Assembly (NCBI GenBank): GCA_904379015.1
Contig: CAJFHG010000005.1
Location: 32,699 to 96,698 of the forward strand
Origin: Candidatus Paralachnospira caecorum
GTDB lineage: Bacteria > Bacillota > Clostridia > Lachnospirales > Lachnospiraceae
Direction: 5' to 3'
DNA length: 64,000 bases
Shown here: piece by piece, positions 9,262-20,300 of the stretch
How the letters are laid out: each line of letters begins with the position of its first letter
How positions within the stretch are numbered: position 1 is the first letter of the stretch
The notes under the pieces: model-generated
Databases searched by the model: none
Told to the model about the DNA's origin: nothing
What the model saw: the letters and a program-made list of their open reading frames with translations, nothing else
Made by a program: the position numbers and the translations under genes

Positions 9262-10875
9262 ATGAACCCAATCAAACACTTCTGTATTGTAATTCAGAAA
9301 GGAATCCGATGGTGCGGCGTGATTTGTTTCGCGGTGATTCTGTTGCTGCTGCTGTTTGGAGCAGGCAGGATCCCTTACGCGTACCGGACGGAATTTCCCT
9401 GTTCCAATTGGCTGTATTTGTTTTTCGGGATCCTGATCTGCGGGGCTGTCGGGACGGCGGAGTATGTTTGTCCGGAAGCTGTGAAGCGGTATTTCAGAAA
9501 TAACAGCAGGAGACTCATCGGATTTTTATCGATTTTGTTTTTCGGCGTGCAGCTGTATGTGGTCAGCAACTATTATTTTATAACAGGCTGGGACGCTGGC
9601 GTGCTCTGTGACGCGGCGCGGGGAATCGCGGAGGGACAGACGTATGGGAAGGGATCTTTCCTGAGCTATTATTTCTCCACATATCCCAACAATCTGTTTC
9701 TGCTGTCTGTCTTTTCCGGCATCATGAAACTGGACCGTTTGTTTGGCTTTCTGGATGTGGAAAGCGGCATTATGGGGATCCTGACGGTGCAGTGCATGAT
9801 TTCGGCGCTGACAGGGGTTTTGGTCTTTTATACGGCACTTCTGTGGAAGTCCTCAGTCAGGACGGCCTGGAACAGCTGGGGGCTTTATGTGTGCTCGGCC
9901 GGGATATCGCCGTGGGTCTCAATTCCCTATTCTGACGCATTTGGAATGTTCGTGCCGGTTCTGATTTTGTATCTGTATCTGTCCATGGGAAACGGCCGGA
10001 GAACGGGGGTCAAATGCTTTGCCTTGGCGGCCGTGGCTGCGGCCGGCTTTTGGATCAAGCCGCAGCTCGCGGTTATGGGGATCGCGGCAGGTCTGACAGC
10101 CGTGATCAGGCTGCCGCGGAAGCATGAGGGCGGCAGACGGCGGATCGGAAAAAATGTGGTGTCATTGGCGGCGGGAGCTGCTGCTGCCCTGCTGGCCGTG
10201 CAGGCGGCAGTTTCGTCAGTGCCGGTGGAGGTGGACCGTGAGGAAACATTCGGTCCGGCGCACATACTCATGATGGGCCTGAATCCTGTGACCAACGGAG
10301 GATATCTGGAGGAGGATGTTCTGTATTCTCATGAACAGCCTGCTGATGAGCGGACACAGGCCAATCTGGACCGGATTGGGCAGAGACTGGCAGAGTACGG
10401 ACCGGCGGGACTTTCAGCACATCTGGCAAAGAAGCTGCTGACCAGTTTTTCGGACGGGACCTGGGCCTGGGGGCGGGAAGGCGGATTTTACAGGGAACTG
10501 AAGACGGACAGAAATCAGAAAATGTCCCCTTTTCTGAAATCGGTCTATTATGAGGACGGGAGCAGACATGAGTGGTTTCAGAACTGGTCTCAGACTGTGT
10601 GGATGCTGATCCTTGCGGGATGCTTCCTGTCATTTTTCGATCGGAAAAATGACGGAAACAGTCCGGCCGGTCCGGCTGCGCTGCTGGCGCTGATGGGACT
10701 GACGCTGTTTGTTCTGCTGTTTGAAGCGAGAGCCAGATATCTGTACTGTTATGTGCCTGTCTTTGTACTCCTGTCTGTCAGCGGATGGGAAACGGCAGGG
10801 CAGTTTCTGGCAGGAAGCATACGGAGGGCCGGAAAAGTCAGGAAGATGGAAGCGGAGACGAAGGCAGAGCCCTGA
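9262..10875 (+). CDS. GT-C-like integral membrane protein
   Basis: 537 aa, multi-TM; WDAGVLCDAARGIAEGQTYGKGSFLSYYFSTYPNNLFLLSVF, ARARYLYCYVPVFVLLS. Confidence 0.6.
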   Translation: MNPIKHFCIVIQKGIRWCGVICFAVILLLLLFGAGRIPYAYRTEFPCSNWLYLFFGILICGAVGTAEYVCPEAVKRYFRNNSRRLIGFLSILFFGVQLYVVSNYYFITGWDAGVLCDAARGIAEGQTYGKGSFLSYYFSTYPNNLFLLSVFSGIMKLDRLFGFLDVESGIMGILTVQCMISALTGVLVFYTALLWKSSVRTAWNSWGLYVCSAGISPWVSIPYSDAFGMFVPVLILYLYLSMGNGRRTGVKCFALAAVAAAGFWIKPQLAVMGIAAGLTAVIRLPRKHEGGRRRIGKNVVSLAAGAAAALLAVQAAVSSVPVEVDREETFGPAHILMMGLNPVTNGGYLEEDVLYSHEQPADERTQANLDRIGQRLAEYGPAGLSAHLAKKLLTSFSDGTWAWGREGGFYRELKTDRNQKMSPFLKSVYYEDGSRHEWFQNWSQTVWMLILAGCFLSFFDRKNDGNSPAGPAALLALMGLTLFVLLFEARARYLYCYVPVFVLLSVSGWETAGQFLAGSIRRAGKVRKMEAETKAEP

Positions 10876-10927
10876 TCGATCATCAATGCGTGGATATGGC
10901 AGACAGAAGAAAATGAAGCATAAAGAA

Positions 10928-10966
10928 GTCCCGCGGGACCGGCAAGGCTGCCGGTGTCCGCGGGAC
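10928..10966 (-). terminator. GC-rich hairpin, probable terminator of the CAP-SLH gene
   Basis: GTCCCGCGGGACCGGC...GCCGGTGTCCGCGGGAC in the tail-to-tail gap; only a weak U tract on the minus strand. Confidence 0.45.
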
Positions 10967-11019
10967 AAAGTCGTTTCCGATCTGATCGATACCGTCCGGG
11001 AGCGGACGCAGGGAGCAGA

Positions 11020-12366
11020 TCAGGAATAAAGATTCAGGAACCGGGTCATGATGGTGGCGCATTCAGCGCGGGAGGTGCTGCCCTGGGGATCCAGGAGGGT
11101 CTGGTCATATTTTCCGGAGATCAGTCCGGTCGCCACTGCCCAGCTCATGGCTTCTTCCGCGAAATCCTGTACGTTTGCGGCATCCTGGTAGTGGGCGTAG
11201 GAGGCTCTTTGAGATGTATCCAGTCCAAGATAATTGGCGTAACGGAACATCATGACAGCCATCTGTTCCCGGGTGATGCTGTTCAGGGGATCGAAGCGGC
11301 CGTTGGAATATCCGGTTACGATCCCGGCGTCATTCGCCCAGAGTACGGCGTCCGTATACCAGTCGCCATTTGGCACATCGGGGAAGGTGTTTTCGATGTC
11401 AACCTCGGGAAGCCCCTCCAGACGGTGGAGCATCAGGGTGAACTCGGCGCGGAGAACCGGGCTTAAGGGTTCAAAAACGGTGCCGTTGTATTTGCCCTGC
11501 ATAATGCCCAGCATGTAAACATATTCCACATAATCATGGAACCATGCGTCTTCCGGTACATCAGGGAAGGTCATGGGCGTATAGGATACGAGATCAACAG
11601 TTGTCTGCAGTCCGTAGCAGGATACGGTCACGGACTGGTATTCGCCCACTCTGGAGGGATCATATCCGCTGCACATCTCCTCCGTCACAGGCAGATAGCA
11701 GATGCCATGGTCGCATTCGGCGATCAGTACCAGTCCCGCCGCGTCGATGGGTTGGTCGGAGGGCAGGAAGTAATAATACAGATCGGCGCCGTCCACGTAG
11801 ATCCTGTCGGGAGTACAGCCGCCTGTAAACAGCTGGACCCAGAAGGCCGTATATCCGGAGGTGGAGTAAGAGTTTTCCAGATACCCCACTCCCATATGCG
11901 TATAAAGGGATGACATGATATTCGCGCGGTGGCCGGGGCTGTTGAGCCAGAGGTTCATGACGGTGACCGGATCAATGTTTCCCATGTAGCCGCCGGCGAT
12001 GTTTTCTCCGCTGGAGCTCCGCGAGATGCCGGCCTCATCCAGCGCGGTCGAGTAGGAACTGCCGTCCGGTCGCGTATGGTCGAAGTTGAGCGGAAGCTCG
12101 TTTTCGCGTACGTCGGCGGCGGACTGAAGGGCAGAAAAGGTGGAGAGCGGCTGACCGTCGGATGCCATGCGCATTTTATTGGTCAGATACAGGACGGCCC
12201 ACTCATAGTCGGTAAACAGGGCGCTGTCCTCCGCCTGAGCCGTGATCTTCCCCTCTTTTTCGGGAAGGACGACGGGCTCTTTGGCAAAGGCCGTGAGGGA
12301 TGACATCAGAAGAAGCGCGGCGCAGACACAGGCTGCAGCTTTCTTCCAGAAACGATGGATTTTCAT
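11020..12366 (-). CDS. CAP/SCP-domain exoprotein with three C-terminal SLH domains
   Basis: Signal peptide; CAP motifs FDHTRPDGSSYSTAL, GENIAGGY, WLNSPGHRANIMSSLYTHMGVGY; SLH modules FPDVPEDAWFHDYVEYVYMLGIMQG and FPDVPNGDWYTDAVLWANDAGIVTGYSNGRF plus a third. Confidence 0.9.
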   Translation of the reverse strand: MKIHRFWKKAAACVCAALLLMSSLTAFAKEPVVLPEKEGKITAQAEDSALFTDYEWAVLYLTNKMRMASDGQPLSTFSALQSAADVRENELPLNFDHTRPDGSSYSTALDEAGISRSSSGENIAGGYMGNIDPVTVMNLWLNSPGHRANIMSSLYTHMGVGYLENSYSTSGYTAFWVQLFTGGCTPDRIYVDGADLYYYFLPSDQPIDAAGLVLIAECDHGICYLPVTEEMCSGYDPSRVGEYQSVTVSCYGLQTTVDLVSYTPMTFPDVPEDAWFHDYVEYVYMLGIMQGKYNGTVFEPLSPVLRAEFTLMLHRLEGLPEVDIENTFPDVPNGDWYTDAVLWANDAGIVTGYSNGRFDPLNSITREQMAVMMFRYANYLGLDTSQRASYAHYQDAANVQDFAEEAMSWAVATGLISGKYDQTLLDPQGSTSRAECATIMTRFLNLYS

Positions 12367-12405
12367 ACACAGATACTCCTTTCTTTTTTCAGTAATTGTT
12401 CGTTT

Positions 12406-12434
12406 ATTATATCATTTTTTCTGATATCCCGCAA
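12406..12434 (-). promoter_or_regulatory. Putative sigma-A promoter of the CAP-SLH gene
   Basis: Minus strand TTGCGG, 17 bp spacer, TATAAT. Confidence 0.5.
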
Positions 12435-12457
12435 TGTTTGGGATTTCCATTTCAGGG

Positions 12458-12486
12458 TTGGTTTTTCCCAGATCTCCCTTTATAAT
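12458..12486 (+). promoter_or_regulatory. Putative sigma-A promoter of the CHAP-SLH gene
   Basis: TTGGTT, 17 bp spacer, TATAAT (12481-12486). Confidence 0.45.
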
Positions 12487-12526
12487 AAAAACAGCATAAG
12501 AAGTATGACAGAATGGAGGAAAGAAA

Positions 12527-14266
12527 TTGAAGACACACAGGAGGACAGCAAGGATTGCCGCGATGCTGCTGGCGGTCTGCACAGTACTGATGACCATGCC
12601 GGGGGCGGCGGCTCTGGCAGCGGCTCCGGCAGGAATCGCCGGAAACGGGACGGGAGGCGTTTATATCGACGTCAACGTCGATCCTTATACCTATTACGCG
12701 CAGATGCCCACCTGGGGGCAGTACGCCTATACCAGGGAAGGCTGCGCCTGGTATGCCACATCACGGGCGGCGGAGCTTACGGGACAGAGGATTTCTCAGA
12801 TCTACAGCGGAGTGAACTGGTACAATTCTCAGTACAGCCGGTATGGATTTTCCAGGGGATCCCAGATCCGGGAAAAATCACTGGCCTGCTATTCCGGACA
12901 TGTATCCGTGGTGGAGAAGATCGAAGGGGACCGGGTGCTGGTCAGTGAAGGAGGAATGGCGGGATACAGCGGCGCGGAAAACGGCTATACGGTGCTCCGC
13001 TGGAGGGACATCAGCGAGATGGGAAGCGTCAGCTCTTCTCAGCCGGATACGCTGTTAGGCTATGTATATCTGACGGCGGCGGATACGGAGGCGCCTTCTA
13101 TTTCCAATATCCGCGTGACGGATGTGACGAGGGACGGATACACGGTTTCCTGTACAGTGACCGATCATACCGGAGTGGCCTGGGTACAGTTCCCGACTTA
13201 TTATCCCGGAGAAAGTGAGGCAGTCTGGCTCACCGGATCCGTATACGGAAACGAAGCGTCCGTGAGAGTGAGCGCGGACCGGGAGGGCTGGTATATCACT
13301 CAGATTTATGCCGGAGACGCGGCGGGAAATATAGGACGCAGCGAAGGCGCAGAGGAGATCTGGATCGACAGGACAGGTTCTGTCATTACCAATATCCGGG
13401 TGGAGAATGTCACATCGGAGGGCTATACCATCGGCTGCGATATAATAGAAGACGGTGCCAGCGCCCCGGCCGGCGTATACTTTGTGACCTGGACGGAGCG
13501 GAATGGACAGGATGATCTGGATCCTGACTGGACCAGGTACGGCGCGGAGGCGGTTCAGACGGGGGATCATACCTATCACGCGCAGTTTCAGGTGGACCGC
13601 GGTGAGTATGACGGCGAATACGGCCTTTATAATACGCTGATCTATGTCTGTGATACAGCCGGCAACTGGAGCGCGGCCGGAGTGTCCGGCATATGGGTCA
13701 GGGAAGACAACGGACTTCCCTTCTGGGATATTATGTCCTCCGACTGGTATTATGACGCCGTACAATATGTGTATGACAGAGGGATCATGACGGGAATGGA
13801 TGAGAATACCTTCGCGCCGGACAGTGCAGTGGCGCGGGCGCAGCTGGCGCTGATGCTGCACCGGATGGAGGGAACGCCGGAAACGGAGAATGAGAATCTG
13901 TTTCCGGATGTATCAGAGGGAGACTGGTACGCAGAGGCCGTACAATGGGCCAGTGAAGCCGGGATCGTAACAGGCTACAGCAATGGCCGGTTTGGCCCGG
14001 CAGACAGCGTGACCCGTGAACAGCTGGCGGCCATGCTGTACCGCTACGCGGGTTACCTGGGGCTGGATACTTCTGTAAGCGCTCCCTATGACCAGTATCT
14101 GGACGCCGCAGGCGTGCAGGATTTCGCGAAGGAAGCCATGGGCTGGGCTGTGGGGACCGGAATCATTTCCGGAAAATATGACCAGACCATCCTGGATCCC
14201 CAGGGGAACGCGACCCGGGCAGAATGCGCGACGATGATCAGACGGTTCCTGGAAGGAGCCGCCTGA
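12527..14266 (+). CDS. CHAP-domain exoprotein with GBS-Bsp-like repeats and three SLH domains (TTG start)
   Basis: Signal peptide; CHAP-like region PTWGQYAYTREGCAWYATSRAAELTG...GHVSVVEKIEGDRVLVSEGG; repeats SNIRVTDVTRDGYTVSCTVTDHTG and TNIRVENVTSEGYTIGCDI; C-terminal SLH triplet; GGAGGAAAG RBS. Confidence 0.88.
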   Translation: MKTHRRTARIAAMLLAVCTVLMTMPGAAALAAAPAGIAGNGTGGVYIDVNVDPYTYYAQMPTWGQYAYTREGCAWYATSRAAELTGQRISQIYSGVNWYNSQYSRYGFSRGSQIREKSLACYSGHVSVVEKIEGDRVLVSEGGMAGYSGAENGYTVLRWRDISEMGSVSSSQPDTLLGYVYLTAADTEAPSISNIRVTDVTRDGYTVSCTVTDHTGVAWVQFPTYYPGESEAVWLTGSVYGNEASVRVSADREGWYITQIYAGDAAGNIGRSEGAEEIWIDRTGSVITNIRVENVTSEGYTIGCDIIEDGASAPAGVYFVTWTERNGQDDLDPDWTRYGAEAVQTGDHTYHAQFQVDRGEYDGEYGLYNTLIYVCDTAGNWSAAGVSGIWVREDNGLPFWDIMSSDWYYDAVQYVYDRGIMTGMDENTFAPDSAVARAQLALMLHRMEGTPETENENLFPDVSEGDWYAEAVQWASEAGIVTGYSNGRFGPADSVTREQLAAMLYRYAGYLGLDTSVSAPYDQYLDAAGVQDFAKEAMGWAVGTGIISGKYDQTILDPQGNATRAECATMIRRFLEGAA

Positions 14267-14331
14267 CAGGACAGGCAGAGAAAAACAGAAAAGGAGGGGA
14301 ATGCCGGGAATCTCTGCCCCGGCCGAGCGAT

Positions 14332-17300
14332 ATGAGAACACACAGACGGATCAGATACAGACTGACAAGCCTGATCCTGGCCGCAGCTTTGCTGTGGGGC
14401 CAGGCACCTCAGGTACAGGCGGCCGGGGATACGGCTGCCGTACGCGATACAGAGGCGGTGCGCGAGACTGCCCGGCTGACTTCTGATACAGAGGCGGAAG
14501 AGGGGACGACACTGGTAATTCCGGACGGCACGACAGAAATCGGGGATTTCGCCTATGCCTATACAACTCAGTATCAGCATGTGATCATACCGGACAGTGT
14601 AAAAAAGATCGGAAAAAACGCGTTCCGGCAGAGCAGTATTGTCAGCGTAGAGATGGGAGACGGTGTAGAAGAAATTGGAGAGAGAGCCTTTTACGGCTGC
14701 AGCCGGCTGACCCGGGCAGAGCTTTCGGAATCCCTGGTTTCTGTTGATTACGCTGCTTTTCAGAGCTGTGAAGCTCTGGAGGAGGTCCGTCTTCCGGCCG
14801 GCCTGAGGACGCTGGGGAGCAGTGCCTTTGAGTATTGCTCATCCCTGAGACGGATCGAACTGCCGGGCGGGCTGAGTGATTTTGACGGCGCGTTCCGCAG
14901 CAGCGGACTGGAGGCGGTGGAGCTGGGAGAAGGAATCACGGAGATTCCTCAGTATGCCTTCTATAATTGTCTGTCTCTGAAGCAGGTGACATTTCCCGGT
15001 TCTCTTGTTTCTGTAGGGGATAACGCCTTCGGATATTCGGGGCTGGAGGAATTGGTCCTTCCGGATACGGTGGAGGTATTGGGAGACTATAGCTTTCAGT
15101 CCTGCAGTCAGCTTACGCGGGTTGTTTTTCCGGAGGGGCTTACGCAGATCGGACAGCAGGCTTTTTATCGATGCGGAAGCCTGACAGAGGTTCTGATCCC
15201 TGACTCGGTGACGAAGCTCGGAAGACAGGCCTTTGAGGAATGTACCGGGCTCACCTCTCTGGAGATCGGAGACGGTGTCGAGGTGGTCGATTATGATATT
15301 GTGAAGAAATGCAGCGCGCTGAAGGAGCTGACATTGGGAAAATCGGTGCGGACCTTCAATCGGAACCGTGAGCTGTTTGAGGACTGTACCGCGCTGGAAC
15401 GGATCTGGGTGGATGAGGAGAACCCGTATTACCATTCGGATGATCATGGAATGCTCTATGATACGCAGAACAGAATTCTGGTGCAGTGTCCTGCCGCTGT
15501 GGGGGACAGCCGGGTGACGGTTGAGGAAGGAACGGTCCGGATCCGGGATTATGCCTTCAAGTTCTGCTACGAGCTGGAGGAGGTCATCCTTCCCGATACG
15601 GTGACAGAGATCGGGGTTTATGCGTTTGAGGAAAATCACGCGCTGGCGGTGCCCGATTTCCCCGCCGGACTTACGAAGATCGGGAATTATGCCTTTAAAG
15701 GCTGCCGGTCCTTTACGGAGCTGTCTCTGCCGGAGGGACTGGAGTCGATCGGTGAAAGCGCCTTTACGGGCTGTACATCGCTGAACAGGGTGATCATCCC
15801 TGCGGGAACTGTCAGTGTGGGAAGGTATGCCTTTGAGGACTGCCCTGTGACCTATGCGCAGCTTCCCGGAAGCCTGACCGCGTTTGAATATCTCTTTGAA
15901 CACAATACGGATCTGACAGACGTGGTTCTGGAGGAGGGTCTGACATCCGTTGCCCGGAGCGCTTTCCGGGGATGCACGGATCTTGCCCGGGTGGAATTTC
16001 CCCAGAGTCTCACCTCAGTATATTATTACGCCTTTGCCGATTCCGGCCTGACGGAGGCAATTCTTCCCGACAGCGTGACGCGTCTCTGGCCGGGAGCCTT
16101 TGAAAACTGCGTTTCTCTGGAACGGGTGGAATTTCCTTCAGAGCTTCAGGATATCGCGGAGGCGGTATTCCTCGGCGGCGTCAGTCTGACAGAGGCGGAT
16201 CTGTCCGGCTGTTCTTCTCTCGGCAGGATCGCCAACCAGGCTTTTGAAAACTGTACGTCCCTTCAGGCGGTCATGCTACCTGAAAATCTGGATACGCTGG
16301 GGAACGGGGCTTTCCGGAACTGCACGTTGCTGAAGGAGCTGACCGTATACAGCGAGAAAGTTTCCCTGGGCCAGTACCGGAGCGCTTTTGAAGGCTGTAC
16401 TGCCCTGGAAACGATCCGCGGGATTTCCGGCTCTGCGGCAGAGGACTACGCGGCCGAAATGGGGATTGCCTTTGTTTCCATAGGAGAAGCCAGCGTGCCG
16501 GAGCTGACCGGCATGACGGTCAGCCTGAATCGTTGGAATGAGACCAGCAAGAATGTGGATGTCCGTGTCAGTGTTTCCGGGGAATCCGTGTATGAGGCGG
16601 CCGTTCTGGAGTATTCCCATGACGGAATCCGGTTTGAGGAGTATGAGCGGCAGGATGACAATGATGAACGGCAGCATATCTGGCGGATGATCATCGACGG
16701 GCCGGATTATGACAGACTGTATCTGCGGGTGGTCCTTTACAATGATACGGCGTCGGCCGTGTCGGAAACGGCAGAGCTGGAAATTGATACGGAACGTCCG
16801 CCTGTGCCGGGGAACTTTACGGCGTCGGCGGATGAATCCTATATCCATCTGGGATGGAGCTACAATGAAGTGCCTTCCGATTTCGGAGAATTCCGCGTTT
16901 ATCGTGGGCTCTCCCCCGATGGGCCCTTCGAGCAGATCGGCGCCCTGCGTTCGATCGGATTTTATGATACGGATATTGAGACGGGTGGTACTTATTATTA
17001 TTACATGACCGCTGTGGATCAGTGGGGGCATATATCAGAGCAGACACCGGTCATTTCGGAAACGTATCTGGATGAGGAAGCGCCCTATGTCTCTTCGTCC
17101 ACGCCCGGCGAGAACGAGACGCAGTATGAGAGCATGCGTCTGGGATTCGGCGCCGGCGACAACTGGAGACTTGCATCGGCGCGTCTTTCCTTCAGACGGC
17201 AGGGAACAGAATCGTATACGCTGCTTTCTGAGTATGAACTGTCCGGAAAATCGGACACCTTCTACTATAACTGGGATATCAGCGGTCTGGAAAGCGGATA

Positions 17301-20300
17301 TTACGAGGTTTTGGTGGAGCTGACAGACGGAAGCGGCCTGACGGGGCGCTATACCTATACCTTCGCGGTGGAACAGTACGAAGAAATGCAGACACCGCAG
17401 CCGGAAGCCGTCAGCGGATTCAAAGAGGTGTCCCTTACCTGGGATGCCTGTGTGAGCGACAGACTGCTGGCGGGGTACGCGGTTTACCGGCAGCCGGCGG
17501 ACGGATCGGGAAGCCTGGTGAAGGTGGCCGAGGTCCGGGAGCCGGAATATACGGATCGTGTGAATCCGGGAAGTTATGATTATGTGGTGGAAGTGCGCAA
17601 TATTTTCGGGGACCGGTTAAGAGGAGCTCTGATCACGGCGGACTCCCTGTCCAATGACAGCGAACCTCCGAAGGCGCTGGCGTCTCCCGGGGAGGCGAAG
17701 GTGTGGCCGGGCGCGGCAGTTTCCTTTGACGCGTCGGCATCCTCGGACAACGATGAGATCCTGTCCTGGCACTGGGACTTCGGAGACGGCAGCGAGGCGG
17801 AAGGCGTCGCGGCGGAGCATGTTTATGAGGAAAAGGGAAGCTTTGAGGCAGTGCTGACCGTGACGGATGTTTCCGGAAATGCTTCCGCGTTCGCGATTCC
17901 TGTGGAGGTGGCGGAACCCGACGCGGCTTCCGGCAAACGGGCCGTAGCCCTGACCGTGACGGACGACAGCACGGGAGAGGTCATAAGCGGAGCGCAGCTG
18001 ATCCTGGAGAAAGCAGACGGGGCGCCGGCTTCCGCCGCCTCGGTGACGGCGGTGACCGATGAAAACGGAAATGCTTCTGTGGTGCTGGACGGCGATCAGA
18101 CCTACCGTATGGTCGTGGTCAAGCAGAACAGCGAGTATCAGGCGGAGGAACGGGAGCTTTATGTGGAGCCGCCGACGGATGATCCGGAGCCCCAGAAGGA
18201 GGATGTTGCTTTAAGCCGCGTCCATTTTCTGGTGGGAGAGCTGACCGCGAAGGAGCTTTCGGCGGAAGAGATCGCGGATGCCGGCATCGATACGGAGGAT
18301 CCCATGAACCGGGAGGTCACAGAGTTTACGCTGGTGCTGGTCTATCAGAAAGAAGAACCTGTCACCCTGCCCATCACCTATTATGTGAACGGCGCGGGCG
18401 GCATCGTGGAGGGCGCCGGCTCCGGCTGGACAGCCACCGACGGCCCGGGCTCCGGATTTGCCGGGAGCGTTTCTTCCGGCGGAAAGAAAAGCGCCTATTA
18501 TGTGGCGGGAGTCGCGAAGGATGCTCACGATACGACTTATGTAATGGTGGTGAACGGCGGGATCAGCTGGCTCAAGCAGATGTTCGAGGTCTCGCTGGTG
18601 GTCGTCAATACTTCGGAGGAGGACTGGGTTGAGGGCGCCTCCGCGACTCTGAATCTGCCGGAGGGCATGTCCCTGGCCGGCATGACGGAGGAAGCGGGAG
18701 AGCAGACCATGTCCATTGCTCTCGACAGGCTCGGGCCGGGCGAGCAGAAAAACGCCACCTGGTATGTGCGCGGGGACGAGCCGGGCAGTTATGACCTGAG
18801 CGCCGACGTGACCGGGACTTATTATCCGGAACCGGCGGAGAATTTCCGGGTGCGCTTTGCCACAGCGCAGCCGGTGGAGGTCGTGGATACTTCAGACGCC
18901 CTGTCTCTCCATGTGGGGAATATTCCGAGACACGCGGCCAACGGACAGGCTTATCCGTTGACCTTTACTCTGACCAACAATTCGGACAGAACGCTGAACT
19001 ATGTCAACCTGTCCTTAAAATCGGACCATCTGGACAAAACCTTTGAGGTTACAACGCTGGAGCCCGGGCAGAGCGAGACCTTTGAATACAATCTTGTGAT
19101 CCTGGCCGAAGGCGAGGAGCTCGATACAGAGCTGAAGCTCAGGGACGTCATTTATGTGTGCGGCGGACGGATCCCGATCACCTTCAGCTACAGTCCGGAA
19201 GCTTATGACGTGCTTCAGCATGAGATGAGTCTTTATACCGATGAGGAGGAACCGGTCAAGGTAGAACGCTTCCGTTACAGCATGGGAAGTTATTCCTTTG
19301 AAACCAGGGATGAAACCAGCACAGGCTATGATCATCTGTATCTTCGTTCCCAGGTGACAAACCCCATCCCTGAGGGCGGGGTCGGCTCGAGGGCGGAAAA
19401 CGTATCTGTGAAGATTACGGCTCCGGAGGGATTCAGCTTCCGGGAATATGAGATCGTGACGGAATATGAATACACGATTGATGCCATTGAGATCGGGGCT
19501 TCCAGTCCGGTCCGTGAAATCGATCTTTATCCGATCTACCATGCGGAGGGAGATCTGCCGGAAGAAGCAGAATTTTCGTATCAGATCCGGGCCGACAGAA
19601 GACAGGAGCTGGCAGATACTTATGCGGTGCCTGTGGAGATCAATCCGGATATGGGCAGGATCCCTTACCGCGCCACGGCGGCGGTATCCTCCCGTGTCAC
19701 CTCAGAGGCTGTGTGGGGACAGGATGATCTGGGGTATTATCCCAATCAGTTCGCGGAGAGCTTCGCAGAGTCTTCCACTTCCTACCGCAGGGGCATCGCG
19801 GCGCTTTCTCTTTACCTGAGTTCTTCTGTGTACCGCTATGACGATATCAGAGAAGCGCTTTTGAATCTGGGATTTTTCGATATTCAGGGATACGCGTTCA
19901 ATCCGGCTGATACGGACGAGGTTCAGGAGACCCTGGATCAGGACAGCGTCGCGAATGTGGTCGCGTCGAAGAAACTCATCATAGACGGAGAGGTATGCGT
20001 CCTTGTCGCGGTCATCGTGAGAGGCACGGTAGGACAGGAATGGTACGGGAATTTCAATGTGGGAACCGGAAGCGAGCACGCAAGCTTCTATCAGTCCTGT
20101 CTGGATGTGGAGGAACGGCTTGCCGGATATATGAGCGAGGCCGGGATACCGAGGGAGAAAACAAAGCTTCTGGTTACCGGCCACAGCAGAGGCGCGGCGG
20201 CGGCGAATCTTCTGGCGGCAGAGCTTGACGGATCGCTCACATACGCGGATCAGGAAGATATTTATGTCTATACCTACGCGACGCCGAATGTGACCAGAAA

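Noticed and set aside
14224-14331. ORF-track N-terminal extension of the giant protein
   Set aside because: Overlaps the end of the CHAP-SLH gene and precedes a clear signal peptide starting at 14332; not counted as coding.
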